DNA of 64,000 nt from Podospora pseudoanserina (taxonomy: Eukaryota; Ascomycota; Sordariomycetes; Sordariales; Podosporaceae): contig NC_085923.1 of assembly GCF_035222485.1 (NCBI RefSeq), forward strand, positions 1,240,001-1,304,000, in the 5' to 3' direction. A program made the position numbers and the translations under genes. The notes under the pieces were generated by a model that saw only the letters and a program-made list of their open reading frames with translations, had not been told where the DNA came from and ran no database searches. This document shows, piece after piece, positions 43,865-55,080 of this stretch. Each line of letters begins with the position of its first letter. The stretch's first letter is position 1.

Positions 43865-44652
43865 CTAAAGCTGCTCAATCTTGGACGCAAAGTCAGCATT
43901 CTTGGCCTGGGTACCGAGAGAAAACACGGGGTGGCCCAAGCTGTCGTGAATACCAAAGGTGGATGAAGGGTCCTCCGGCGTGTCGACGGGGTAGTCTCCA
44001 TAGGCGAAAGCGAGTGTGCTGTCATACTCGGGATCTAACTCAGTGAAGCCAATGTCTTCATCACCCCATCTCGAACAGCCCGTGCAAACAGCCGTGATTT
44101 GAAAGTGAGTGGCGTTGACATGGGTGCCGGTCTTGACGATTCTGTATTCGGCGTTGGGATACTCGGGAGGGCTGTAGTAACCACTGTAGGAAATGAATGT
44201 TAGCATCAATGGCCAGACAGTTGCTGCCGAGCCACCGAAGGGGACACGAACTAGGCGATCCTGGACGAAAGAACGACGTCGTTGCCGTTGGGCCAAACGA
44301 TAGTTAAGGGATTATAGGTCATGTGGCCACCCCAGGCGAACCCAGCCCAGCCAACATCGATGGGTGCCTCAACCTGCAATACAGTGTCGAAGATCTTGTC
44401 ACCCTCCGGGATGTCCTCTGGGATAGCCACACGCCAGGAGATGCCACGAGCACTGGTGTAAGAAGAGAAGTTCAAGCCGGTGTCCGGATCCTCATAGGCA
44501 ATCGAGTCGGGCTCAAAGGCGAACTGTCTAGTAACGGGGGCCGCTAGAAGAGAAAGATATGTCAATATACAAGTTGGCAGCACGGGGCCGTGGGATTCCA
44601 TACTGAGACCTAAGAATGCAGCAGCGCGAGCAGCAACTTCAGAGAAGAGCAT
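43865..44652 (-). CDS. Stand-alone CDH-type cytochrome (DOMON) domain protein, probably secreted
   Basis: Resembles the b-type cytochrome domain of cellobiose dehydrogenase without the flavin domain. Exons 44652-44604, 44543-44252 and 44183-43865 give 219 residues. The N-terminus MLFSEVAARAAAFLGLTA is weakly signal-peptide-like; an in-frame ATG six codons upstream is possible. The body shows DPDTGLNFSSYTSARGISWRVAIP, VGWAGFAWGGHMTYNPLTIVWP and the continuation YGYYSPPEY. Met91 and His193 (or His198) are candidate heme ligands at about the CDH spacing, and a Cys pair (VCTGC) matches the domain's disulfide. Such cytochromes can pass electrons to lytic polysaccharide monooxygenases. The second intron has a GTTCGT donor. 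A TATA box lies about 81 bases upstream. Confidence 0.82.
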
Positions 44653-44732
44653 TTTGACTGATGGTGGCACAAGACAAAAAGACGAAACGAAGCAGGAGAT
44701 GGGTCTACCAGCATGGTATCCGGGGAGGACAC

Positions 44733-44739
44733 TTTTATA
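44733..44739 (-). promoter_or_regulatory. TATA box of the cytochrome-domain gene
   Basis: Reads TATAAAA on the minus strand, about 81 bases before the ATG at 44652, in the position expected for a regulated secreted-protein gene. Confidence 0.55.
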
Positions 44740-46360
44740 AGAAGGCCCCTACCAAGGGCGTTCATCCGGGGGCTACATTCCTTGCATCCTAGAGCGTCAG
44801 CCAATAATTCCACACATGTAATGTGTATTGGCAATATAAGCGCCGCGTGGTTGAGCTTGGTGATCCGGGCCGTCACTACGCTCCAGAAGACACGCACCGT
44901 ATCCAGGGGTCACTTTCATACCAAGTGGTCATCACTCTTCGGTCGATTCCGGTTGGTCCGTTGCTGGCGTGGTGCTCCGGAAGCTCGTGGTGAAGAAACG
45001 CCCATTCTGGTGGTCTGATGCCACCTTAATAAACCAAACAGGGACTTGGTGATGCAAGGAAGGACCTGGAAAACACTTGGTTCCCACCAGCCAGCGACGA
45101 TCATAAGTCGTTGATTGGAAGGATAAAGCGAGGTGATCTATGAGATAGATGAAATGGTCGTTGATGCGGGGTGCGGTGGAATATGAAGCGGAACGGGACG
45201 GAGGGAAAAGATTGGGCGGTTGGCTGGGGACAAGCATTGAGCAGGAAACGAGATGGTGAGAGAGGCTGATATGGCCCGTGGAGGCAGAACCACGACCCTC
45301 TTTAGCCTAATCGTAGCGCAACCTCAACTTGTCCGAATAGATGAGTTCCTGCGGGGATGCAAGGGCCCGTCATGGCAAGGCCTTCGCTTACTTTTCGAGT
45401 GAAGGACAACTTCTTGAAAGTTAAGCCTTGTTTGCTGACAACAAAGGTTGGTCGAAGGGGAGGCAAAGGACAAGTCAAATCCAAGATCTCTCCGGATCAA
45501 TAGCCAAAACCAGGAGGACTCTCGACCCATTAAGCACAGGCTTTTTTTTTTCTACCAGAGAATCTGGTATGAGTTAAATGGTCGATTAAAATACGGAGCA
45601 GAGTCTGAATGTGATGGTCTGTCGAATTAATTGTACGGGCAGGAGAGTCGACGGATGTCTGTAGGTTACGGGGACAGTATGGTGGGGTGGGTGCTTGTGC
45701 CAAGGGGTGTGCCTGACCTCATCTGGTTCCGATGCTTGGCGAGGGCTCATCCAGAATCCTGGGATCTGCTCATTTAAAACACAAGCCTCTCATTTTTCTG
45801 ATGCTTCAAGAGAGAGGTGTGCCAAACGATCCGAGATATCTTCGACCCATGTTGAGAAGCTTGGGCCACCCAATTCAGGGTTTCCCCACGCTGAGCTTTC
45901 CCCGCATGTTCAGGGTTGTGCCTGCAGTTTGCACATCCCCACTCCAAAACGCCCCTCTTTCTGTGACGGCATTGATCAGCAGCAGAGCAAGCCACAATGT
46001 TGATTATGCACCAAGATCGGCACTGATAAGATGCTTTCCCATCAATGATCTCTGGTTCGGCACCACAATCGACATCGACAACATATCCCCCCCCCTCCCA
46101 TACCCGTGTCGACGCATGTTGAATTCGTAATGTTGCAATATACAACCCCTCTTGCATCACCCGCCCTGTGCCATGGATAAGGGCTGAACTTCTGCACCCC
46201 ACCTTCTCAACGGCCATGACCCGCTCGTCGCCGCACACGAATTGAAAGCCTCACATTCCAGTCCGCGACAATCCCCGAGCCCCGCCTCACCTTACCTCCA
46301 AACCACCGCTTGACATATTCGGTGACACCACCACAAGTCACCGCCAACCTCCAGCCAACC
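44740..46360. other. Divergent intergenic region, no gene recognised
   Basis: About 1.6 kb between the cytochrome-domain gene and the aldo/keto reductase gene. It includes an oligo-T tract near 45541 and scattered short open frames, none resembling a family. The last 100 bases are C-rich, the likely leader of the reductase gene. Confidence 0.45.
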
Positions 46361-47677
46361 ATGGCACCCCCCAAACCTCACCCTCCTATCTCTACCACCC
46401 TGCCCCCACTCCTCCTCGGCACCGCAACCTTCAACCACCAATATGTCTCGGACCCCCTGGCCATGCCCTACCGCGACATCGTCTCCCGCGCCATCTCCCT
46501 CGGCGTCAAAGCCTTCGACACATCCCCCTACTACGGCCCTTCCGAAGTCCTCCTCGGCACCGCCCTCGACAGCCTCATGAACCCCACCGCCTCGGCCTCC
46601 AACCCCCTCCCCATCCCCCTCGAGCGCGAGTCCATCTTCCTCGTCACAAAAGCAGGGAGGATAGCTGGCGACGAGTTCGACTACTCCCCCACCTGGATCA
46701 GATACTCCATCCTGCGAAGTCTTCAGCGCCTGCACACCGAGTACCTCGACCTCGTGTATATGCACGACGTCGAGTTTGTCTCCCCAGACGAGGTCCTAGA
46801 AGCGGTGAAGGAGCTCCGGAGGTTGCGAGACGAGGAAGGGCTGGTTCGGTACGTGGGCATCAGCGGGTTTCCAGCCCATGTGTTGGCCAGCTTGGCCGAG
46901 ATGATTCTGGACAAGACCGGGGAGCCGTTGGATGCGGTGCTAAGTTATGGCCACTTTACGGTGCAGAATCGCAAGTTGGCGTTGCCTTGGGTGGCCGGGC
47001 AGACGAGACCAGAAGAGTCATTCTCATCGCCGTTGGCGAGGCTAAAGAGGGCTGGTGTCGAGGTGGTGTTGAATGCGAGCATGCTGGGCATGGGCTTGCT
47101 CACCAACCGGGGCATCCCCCTTGATGAGAGGAGCGAGGCCTCTCCGCTGGCGAAGTGGCATCCTTCACTTCCTGAGCTCCGGGGGGCGTGTAAGGAGTTG
47201 GCGGGGATTACTGGCACAGCTGGCGAGCGTTTGGAGTCGGTGGCGATTCGGTGGTCGTTGCAGGAGTGGGCGCGCATAGGGGCTGCTGCTGGCGTTGGTG
47301 TGCAGGTCCCATCAACTGCTTCCGGCAACGATACCGCCAAAGTGGGTGCTACCGTGTGCGGTGTATCGTCCATTAGCGAGCTTGAAGAGACAGTCGCGGA
47401 GTGGAAGGGGGTTCTGTCCAGTCTCGGCCATGCCGTTGACGGGAAGATCGATCCTGCATATGGTAAAGAACGGCAGGACAAGGTACTGCGACTGGTTCAA
47501 AACCAGCTGTGGCCAGCGCTTGGTAGATGGATAGATTATGCTTGGGCAAGTCCCGGTCCTGGCTATGTCAACACTCGTCCGGAGGAAGACAAAGGTCGGG
47601 TACCGTCTGATTCTATAATGATTGCATACCAGCAACGCCTGGCCACCAGGTCAACCGGAGATGCACAGCCGAAGTAG
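46361..47677 (+). CDS. Aldo/keto reductase, D-arabinose 1-dehydrogenase (Ara2)-like
   Basis: Intronless gene for 438 residues. The start at 46361 sits in CAACCATGGC and begins just before the first strand (PPLLLGTATFNHQY). The AKR tetrad is visible: Asp53 and Tyr57/58 (AFDTSPYYGPSE), Lys97 (FLVTKAGR) and His135 (YMHDVEF). Family features include LRSLQRLHTEYLDLVYMHD, YVGISGFP and LNASMLGMGLLTNRG. This arrangement fits the L-galactose/D-arabinose dehydrogenase branch, which in fungi oxidises D-arabinose towards erythroascorbate. At 438 residues it is longer than Ara2 (about 335), mainly through the Pro/Ser loop near 72-87 and a C-terminal extension. The substrate is inferred. Confidence 0.83.
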   Translation: MAPPKPHPPISTTLPPLLLGTATFNHQYVSDPLAMPYRDIVSRAISLGVKAFDTSPYYGPSEVLLGTALDSLMNPTASASNPLPIPLERESIFLVTKAGRIAGDEFDYSPTWIRYSILRSLQRLHTEYLDLVYMHDVEFVSPDEVLEAVKELRRLRDEEGLVRYVGISGFPAHVLASLAEMILDKTGEPLDAVLSYGHFTVQNRKLALPWVAGQTRPEESFSSPLARLKRAGVEVVLNASMLGMGLLTNRGIPLDERSEASPLAKWHPSLPELRGACKELAGITGTAGERLESVAIRWSLQEWARIGAAAGVGVQVPSTASGNDTAKVGATVCGVSSISELEETVAEWKGVLSSLGHAVDGKIDPAYGKERQDKVLRLVQNQLWPALGRWIDYAWASPGPGYVNTRPEEDKGRVPSDSIMIAYQQRLATRSTGDAQPK

Positions 47678-48130
47678 CACAATCTGATCAGTCTCTTCTT
47701 CACGATTGCATCCAGCGAAACCTGGTACATCGGTGGTCTCCAAAAAGGACCTTGTCATTGCTCGTCTACCTGCCGCGTGAGAATACAATGCTTCCAAAAA
47801 ATGTGAATCCTAGACGAAAACAGCCCCTAAAAGATCAGGTGCTCCAGACTCCATTCCATCACTGACGCCCACTTCCAGTCTGATGCCATAGCAAAAAATG
47901 AAAACCCATTCTTTGTGAATGGAAGTTCGCTGACATTGCGAAACGTAACGGGAAAAGGTACAAAGAGGGGGCTAAAAAGGGGCAAACGATGGGTGGGAGA
48001 GAAGACGGTGTATGCACAAAAGAAATCCAACACACAGTGTCGCCTCTTCTTCATCTCCCGTTGATGTGTTCTAGGAACCTGCGTCAGCTGCCTCTGGTCG
48101 CAGGAGGCCACACCGAATCAGACCGCATAA
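47678..48130. other. Convergent 3' region
   Basis: 453 bases between the stop codons of the reductase and sip5 genes. Nothing beyond presumed untranslated sequence. Confidence 0.45.
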
Positions 48131-50742
48131 CTATTGCGTGAGTTGGTGAGTGCGCTCCACAGTCGTTGTCTGGTAGCCAAGTTGCTTCGAATCCTCGCCA
48201 ATCTCGACTGCGGGAGTGTCGGGTGTAACCATCACCTTAGGTGGAAGCGACGGATCCGAAGTGCTGGGCGCTTCTAGGTGCAGTAGCTCCCTCTCGATTT
48301 CTTCCCCAGTTTGCTTCTGAGCAGCTCCATTCTGTGCTGCTTCGGCCAACAAGTTTCCTCCGGCTTGTTCTGTCGTAGTCGCCTTTTGTTGGGGCTCTTC
48401 CGAGAGTTTGCTCTTCTCCAACTCGATTTGACTCAGTCGCCTTCCGGCGTTCTCGCCCTCTAGACTGACCCCGACCACTTCCGCTAGACTTCTGAAGTTG
48501 AGCAAGGGCTCAGTGCTGGCGCTAGGATCACGGTCCCTCTCTTGGCACTCGCCTTCCTCGGTGGCAGAACGACTTTCAAGACTAAGACCGCTTCCGCGCG
48601 GATCTTGAGCGGTGGATGGCGATGTAAAGCTGCTAGGTTGGCTGTCAAGGATAGAGGAAGAGATTGAGGAGGCACTGCTCATTTGGCTGAGGTGGGATGG
48701 GCCTGCAGGTTGGTGAGTCGCCAGGGCTGGTCGGGAGGCAGCGGTGGCGGAAGAACCATCAGAAGTGATGGGTGTATTGCGGTCTACGGCCTTGCCCTTG
48801 TCCTTGGTGTTATCATCACCTGCTGAACCTGACGCAGCTGCAGCAGTCGTTGCCAGCGCATTTGTGACGCTGGCCTCCACACGAAGGTTGCTAGAAGCAC
48901 TGTTTCCTCGCTTCCTCTCCACGCTCAGACTACTTGCGCTTGCTTGGCTGTTTCCTGCACCGTCATCATAAGGCCCGCCACCCACCTGTGTTGGCTTATT
49001 CTCTTCTTTTGTTTTTTGCTTGGCCTTCTCAAGCTCTTCTTTCCGTTTCCGCTCCTCTTCTTCGGCGAGCGACAAACGGATAGCCTCCATGACCATAATC
49101 TCCTCGAGCTCTTCAGCGCGCATGCGTGGAGAGACAACGATGCTGGATGTTCCGCCACGATTACCCCGCTGACCTGAGGAGTCGGCATCACCCGCAGGCG
49201 TTGCAGAGCCGCTGTCGCCATTGTCTCCCTCGCCGTTATTCTGCCCCCCTGAGGGAGCTCCCGTCGATCCCGAACCGCCCGTGTTTCTTCGCCCAAAACG
49301 ACTCCGAAACGCCCGACTCTCAGTATTCCCCATCATGAATGCCGCAGTGTGCAAAGCGGTGGCAGCAGCAGCTCGTCTTGCTTGATGAGCACGCGCAGCT
49401 TGGAGTTTGGTTGCCCATTCTGGTCGGATACGGTCTGTCAAGATAACATTTGGGCTGGTTGCAGAGAGAGACTGAGTCCTTCGGCGACCCCCGCCAGCAG
49501 CCCCCGCGGGGGGCGACAGAGAAGCTGAGTTTACAGAGCTGCTGGACGACATGGCGGTGCTCATGGATGACAGAGCTGCGGGAGCGATAGAATATGCCAG
49601 GCCCCGTCTGAAAGGTGGCGGATCGTATGTTACACCGAAATCTGGTTGAGTACAATAGGGGCAGCAGGCGGGCTCTGATACCAACATCCCGGCCGCCTCT
49701 TCGGGGTTGTGGTTTGGGTCGTTCTCGTTATGCCCCTCGGGAAAATGCGGATCAGGTCGCTTAATCTGAACGAAGCACTCACTGCAGATAGCCTGTCCAC
49801 AACACCGCGTCTGGTTGAGATATGGCGGGTAGGTCAGAAAACAGATCGGACACTCGGTGGCATTCTTGTACAGGAACACCTCGATGGGTTGTCCATTGAC
49901 AAACGGGTCATTGGAAATGTTGATTTCGCGGGGCACAATCTCAGTCGTCGAGCCATTTCGAGAGTTCCCGCCGAGCACGGCGGCGAGAGCTTTGCCACGC
50001 GGTCTAAAAGGGGAGCTCGTTCTAGCGGGCTGGCTGGAGATGGGAGAAGGAAGCGCAGAGCCTGGGTTAGACATGCTGTGTTCCGACGTTGTAGACTGGG
50101 TACGGCCAGCGATCGGAACCATGAGGCTGTTTATATTCCGGGAGCCTTCCGTATGGTCGTTTGCTGACAGAGGACGGGGAATCAGCTCGTCAGGCGGTAC
50201 TTCATCGGCAGCTGGAATCGGCAGGCCGCGTGCTGCGGCAATAATTTGAGGTTCTGTCCATTGGTCATCAAGGTCGTTCAAACCTCGCCAGAAAGGGGCG
50301 ATTTTTCTTTCGATCTAAAGGCATGTCAGTGCTGCTCACAACAGGGACTTGAAAGCCGTATGCTTACCTGCAATTGCCGAACAATCTGCTTGTTGAAGTC
50401 TTCGACACCAACGTATGTTCCCATGGTAACGAGAAATCCACCATCGACGTTCTCCTCCTTCATGCTCCGCTCTCTTTCCGCCAACCGCTGGACTCTTTCC
50501 CTCTCCAGTCTGCGGGCTTCCCGTTCTTGTTTTGTCTCTCTGCGCTCATGATGATGCTCGCTATGGGAGCTCGAGCCTCCCACCAGGCCTAGGACACCCA
50601 AATCGCCGCGGCTCAGCCGATTCCGCCGTCCTGGCGACCTGTCTGCATGTAAAGAACCGGTGACACTCGGCTGAGAGGCGCCGTGGTGGCTGCGGTGGCT
50701 TCCATCGCCGCTGCGCGACTCTTTCGTGCTGGCGTTTCCCAT
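48131..50742 (-). CDS. sip5: Sip5-like protein (SNF1-interacting family)
   Basis: Exons 50742-50368 and 50314-48131 (53-bp intron, GTAAGC donor) give 852 residues. The start MGNASTKESRSGDGSHRSHH carries an N-myristoylation-like glycine. The conserved Sip5 N-terminal block runs from VDGGFLVTMGTYVGVEDFNK across the intron to IERKIAPFWRGLNDLDDQW. A RING-like zinc domain starts near residue 280 (ECPICFLTYPPYLNQTRCCGQAICSECF) and ends around PACCPYCTQPDFGVTY. A helical, Glu/Lys-rich segment with a UIM-like core (EEIMVMEAIRLSLAEEEER) follows, then a long Ser/Thr/Ala-rich disordered tail. Yeast Sip5 links the Reg1/Glc7 phosphatase to Snf1 in glucose signalling; the filamentous fungal proteins are much longer than yeast's. 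Confidence 0.92.
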
Positions 50743-52417
50743 GTTGCAGCGGTTGAGGCCTTAGGCCGTCATGCGTATTGGCCGTCTCCCGGTCGTCGCT
50801 GGCCGTTTGTCGCAATCTCGCAACGTTGCTTGTAACAACCACGGCTGGCGTTTCTGCAGAGGAGAGCGCCTGGAGATGGTCGGCAGCAGTTCGATGGTGG
50901 GGAGTTGTCGATGGATTGTGTTCTGGAGGGCAAATAGCAGTGACGTCGACAAGTCCAAATGATAGGCGCGGACGCTGAGGGGGTAAAGCAGGATCTGGGG
51001 GACCTGCGCACATCGACAAGCGGAAACAGGGCGATGGCTCGGGACAGGATCGGCGGAAGGGAGGTATAGATAGTTTGATATTGTAGTGTTCAAAATGCAA
51101 GGGAACGTAACTAATTGCGCGAGCAGAGATGAGGTTGACTGTTGTTGTTGCTTTGCTTGGGCCGGATATGGCGGAGGCGGGACGGAAGTTGGCGGTCGGT
51201 TGATGGATTCAGTGGGGGAGCACACCCTGACATGACACGTCCCTATTGTGTATCTTGAAGCCTACTGCGAGGCTGAGATATGCGCCGATGAACGGTGGCC
51301 TGTCCGGTGGGATGTGCAAGTAGTTACACGATACTCGGGACGCATAGAACGGGCCCCGATGCCAGGCAGTCGGCGAAAACAGGTATCCGTATTATTGGCG
51401 AGGCCAGCGATGGCAAGATGACGGGATGGCTGTGATGCTGGGGAATCGATGCCAAGCAATGCCTTCTCCAAAGCCAGGCGGGTGGCCCATGCACCAAAGC
51501 GGGAGGTGTCTGAGCACGAGCCACATCCCTCCTCTTATCACCATTTGCTTGCGGCCGCCACATTCCACCACCTCGGTATCTCATCCAAGAGCCTCTCAAG
51601 AGATTTTATGTGCGACTGTGAGCATTTTCCAGAGTTTATTTCATCTTGTCTAACAGCCACGAGTACATTCCTTGGGTCGGTAGGTGTTTCAGCCCGAGTT
51701 TGGCTGGCCTCATGATGGCTGCCTCATCTCAAGCACAGCGTGAAAGCTGGTGTTATCCTTGAATTATCTTACATACTTGTCGAGAAAATGCCGGATAAGT
51801 TTCTCCATGTAACCATATAGAATCACTGAGTTCCAGGTGAACCCCTTTCCTTCAACATTGTGGATGCTTCAGTCGTACGATCATCAAGCTGGACCTTGTT
51901 GCCTAATCTGCACTGAGATTAAAACCAAGTCAGAGAGGTTATTTTGACTCCGGTGGCGGATAACAAAAAACTTTGAATGGTATAAACTACGAAATGAATG
52001 TAAACTGCACTTCAAATATGTTAGGACGGCCTTGAAGCTATTGGCACGCTCTTAAAGATTGTGTCCAAGGTCAACTCAAGTATGTTGAAGTTTTCGATCA
52101 GCCTGCCAGGGCGAATGCAAGCTCTAGAGCTTTTCGAGTGTGTTTTACTCTTCTCCAGTCATGAAGAGCCGACTGCTGCCCACAGGGTATTCACCTTGTG
52201 AGTAAAGCATACCTGGTAAGGACTACAGAGCCATGTATATGCATCAAGAGGCAGTTAAGAGGGCCCAGCAGAAGTCAAACACCCCGTTCAATGTTTTGGA
52301 AATAGGTAATATCCGGTAAGTATTTAGAGCGTATCTGCTGTCTATCATTCAAGGCCTCACTATCATGTTTCTAGATGTTCTTGCAATCTCTCTGGCACTT
52401 GAATTCAGTAGCAGTCT
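50743..52417. other. Gene-poor interval, upstream half
   Basis: Begins with the likely promoter and leader of sip5 (about 50743-51230, GC-rich, with overlapping open frames that do not look like protein). From about 51700 on, composition is more AT-rich. No gene or RNA is recognised. Confidence 0.45.
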
Positions 52418-52481
52418 CTATTATTCTCTCTATCTATTATTCTCTCTATCTATTATTCTCTCTATCTTTTATTCTCTCTAG
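52418..52481 (+). repeat. 16-bp tandem repeat, four copies
   Basis: CTATTATTCTCTCTAT is repeated at 52418, 52434 and 52450, with a fourth diverged copy at 52466 (CTTTTATTCTCTCTAG). The near identity of the first three units suggests a recent expansion. Confidence 0.9.
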
Positions 52482-55080
52482 GACGTGAGTGGTACTCCAT
52501 GGTAAATTTCGATCTGAGTAATGACTTCCTGAGGTTCTCAATAACGATTAAAGATTTACCATGATGATTGCCCACCCACCACGTATCAATTTTCAAATGT
52601 CTGAGATTAGGAAGGTATCACGGAATTGGCAAATCGTTTGTCAGTAAAGCACCTGAGTCGCCTACAACTTTTTAAAAGCAGAGAGGTGTATTACTATGTT
52701 TCAAGGTCCATTAACTACCTCTCAAGGTACAGTTCGGTACTTTTGCAGTGCCAGTTACCTTTTTTGTCCATGGTGTGCCAGTGTGAATCAAACTAGCGCA
52801 ATTGCATTCTGTTAGTACATATGGTTTTATTTTCTTAGAGCCACTGTTCTCTCTGGAATGCATAGATCCACAAAACCATTTTGACATCATGTCTATAGAT
52901 AACCAGAAGTGAACATGAACAACTCGGTCAATATTCACTCTCTTATTCGAACTCGTTGACGATCACGGGCTGCACCGTTGAACGAAGTGCTTAAGATTCA
53001 TACAGCCAAAAAATCATACAAAAACATCAAACATGTACTTGACACCAGTAACCACTAGACGGTGAGAGAATGAGTGAGCAACAGTGGGGCAGACGACGTT
53101 TGGCATCGAGGTATCTGGTCATGTCATGAGGTCATCAACTGTGAAACGTAAAATTTGAATGTGGCAATTCCGAAATCAGAACATGGTGGAGATCAAAGAG
53201 ATATATGATCTTGCTGTGCATCGCTTACTCAGCGACATCTTGATTAGTACTCTGCCTCGATTATTAGACTGATTTTTCATTGACAACCAAATCAGCGATC
53301 GGGTCTGAGCCAACAGGACCAGATGGCACAGTCTTGACATTGTTTGACAGTTTGACTGGGACGCGGTTTCGTACTCGTAATCGGGATCGGGAATCTGACC
53401 TCGGAGTGGTCGAGCGAGCATTGAGCGGTCGACAGTACGCGTAAAGCTGGCAGTCCATACGGAGCGGACTAGCCGATATCAACCTGCTTGACACCGGATG
53501 TGACAAGTGCACCGACTTCCACAAGACTTCCGATCTTGTAGGGCTGAGCCGGGCCGGACACAGATCAGAGCACGGCGCGGGCCTCTCCCGGAGCCGTTGG
53601 GCTGGTGAAATGGTGATATTTGGCATTCCGCGACGTCTTGTCACGGCAGGGCACGGCGGGCTATCGGACTGTTGATGGACCCCGAAAAGTCTGCGAGCCA
53701 AGGGGGCTGAGACCGTCAGTGGCCCACATGGATCCCAGCATGTCGGGATACTTTCTTCGGATGGCGTTTGATCCGCAGAAGATATTCGTCCCGTCTAGTC
53801 CCGTTCTCTTGCGCCTGGATTGGGGGGATAGAAAACGCCAAGGCCTTCCAAAAGATGAGACCTTTTATTGATCTCTGGGGGTCGGGTGTTCCCCACGTGC
53901 TTGAGACAAACAGGCGGGGGTCTCTAGTCAGGACTCAGGGGAACAATGAGGGGCTTGAGTGCGAAAGCGCAAAGACACACAGTCCCGACTTTCACAATGA
54001 CCGAGCACAGACAGCTGTAGTTTTGAGGGATGATTACTTGTTGGAGGGCATGATGGCAACGTATGCTGACATATTCAGATTGATAAGGGGGCGGAGGTTC
54101 TGCTCTGTTTGTGGGGGAGGCAAACACCAACCCTTTTTTTTCCCCCTTGACTGACGGTTGGTGGGGGAGAGAAGCCCAAGAACAAGCTGATGTAACGGAC
54201 CCACGGTGCAATTTCGCATGCCGGTGAATGGACCAAAAACCCCGCTAACGATATCCACGATCTCACCCGTTGCCTGATCAAGCACTTATCAGGGTTCTGG
54301 GGAACGAAAACGAGCCAAAGGGGGCAAGTATCCCCTACACCAGAACATGGCGATACCAAACATTCATGCGTGAGAACAATCCGTCATAGAGATGGCACGA
54401 TCGACCTCTAAGTCACAGAGAGATTCACGAAGTGTCGGAACCGGCTGCACGGCGCGTAATGCATTACATACGGGAACCGTGTCGGCATCATACACATCGC
54501 CAGTTTGTTCTCTCGAAGCCTTGGACGCCCCGGCAAACCCAATGAAGAGACAGCCCACGGCGGGGATCCAGCTCCACAAGGCTCACGCTTTGCTGCCGGG
54601 AACTTTCCCTGTGAAGTGGTTACTGGAGCTGGGAGCTGGAAGCTGGGCGAACAACAAGAGAAGAAGAACCCGGAGCGGTGGGCAGGTCTCGCACTGCGTG
54701 GTGGGCGCAGACCCCGTTGCCCAGATCTCGACTAGCTCCGCTCGGGCCCTGCGAAGACTCCGTCTGCCCAGACTTGTCACTTTTATAATTCGCGACCCCC
54801 GATCGGGGCCAAGCAAAGGTCCTTTTTTTCCAAGTGCAATCGAACCAGACTCGTCGTCGTTGTATTCTGACGCGTCGTGGGACTGTTCGTCTTCTTGTCT
54901 CTCGTTCTTTAACTTTTGCCAGTTTCTTGGTGTTATTGGTGTTCTTTGCGCCGTTGCTGCTCTTCGAACTGTACGACTTTCGAAGACTTTGAGTGTTTGC
55001 GACTGAGTGATAGACACCGATCTTGTCTCACAGCCCCTTTCGTCAACTGCCACCACCTGGAGACAGCCAACGAACCGACC
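52482..55080. other. Gene-poor interval, downstream half, and promoter of the ABC transporter
   Basis: About 2.6 kb with no supported gene. Open frames of 130-200 codons near 53264-53701 and 54392-55006 are arginine/serine-rich and lack family features or splice support. The last 600-700 bases, with pyrimidine-rich stretches (CTTCTTGTCTCTCGTTCTTT), are the likely promoter and long leader of the ABC transporter. Confidence 0.45.

Noticed and set aside
50761-51225. 154-codon minus-strand frame upstream of sip5
   Set aside because: Low-complexity Pro/Ser/Arg composition in the presumed leader and promoter of sip5; no homology recognised.
53264-53701. 145-codon minus-strand frame in the gene-poor gap
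   Set aside because: Arg/Ser-rich random-looking sequence without a plausible start context or introns.
54392-55006. 204-codon frame before the ABC transporter
   Set aside because: Looks like translated promoter/leader; no match to the transporter N-terminus, which starts cleanly at 55081.
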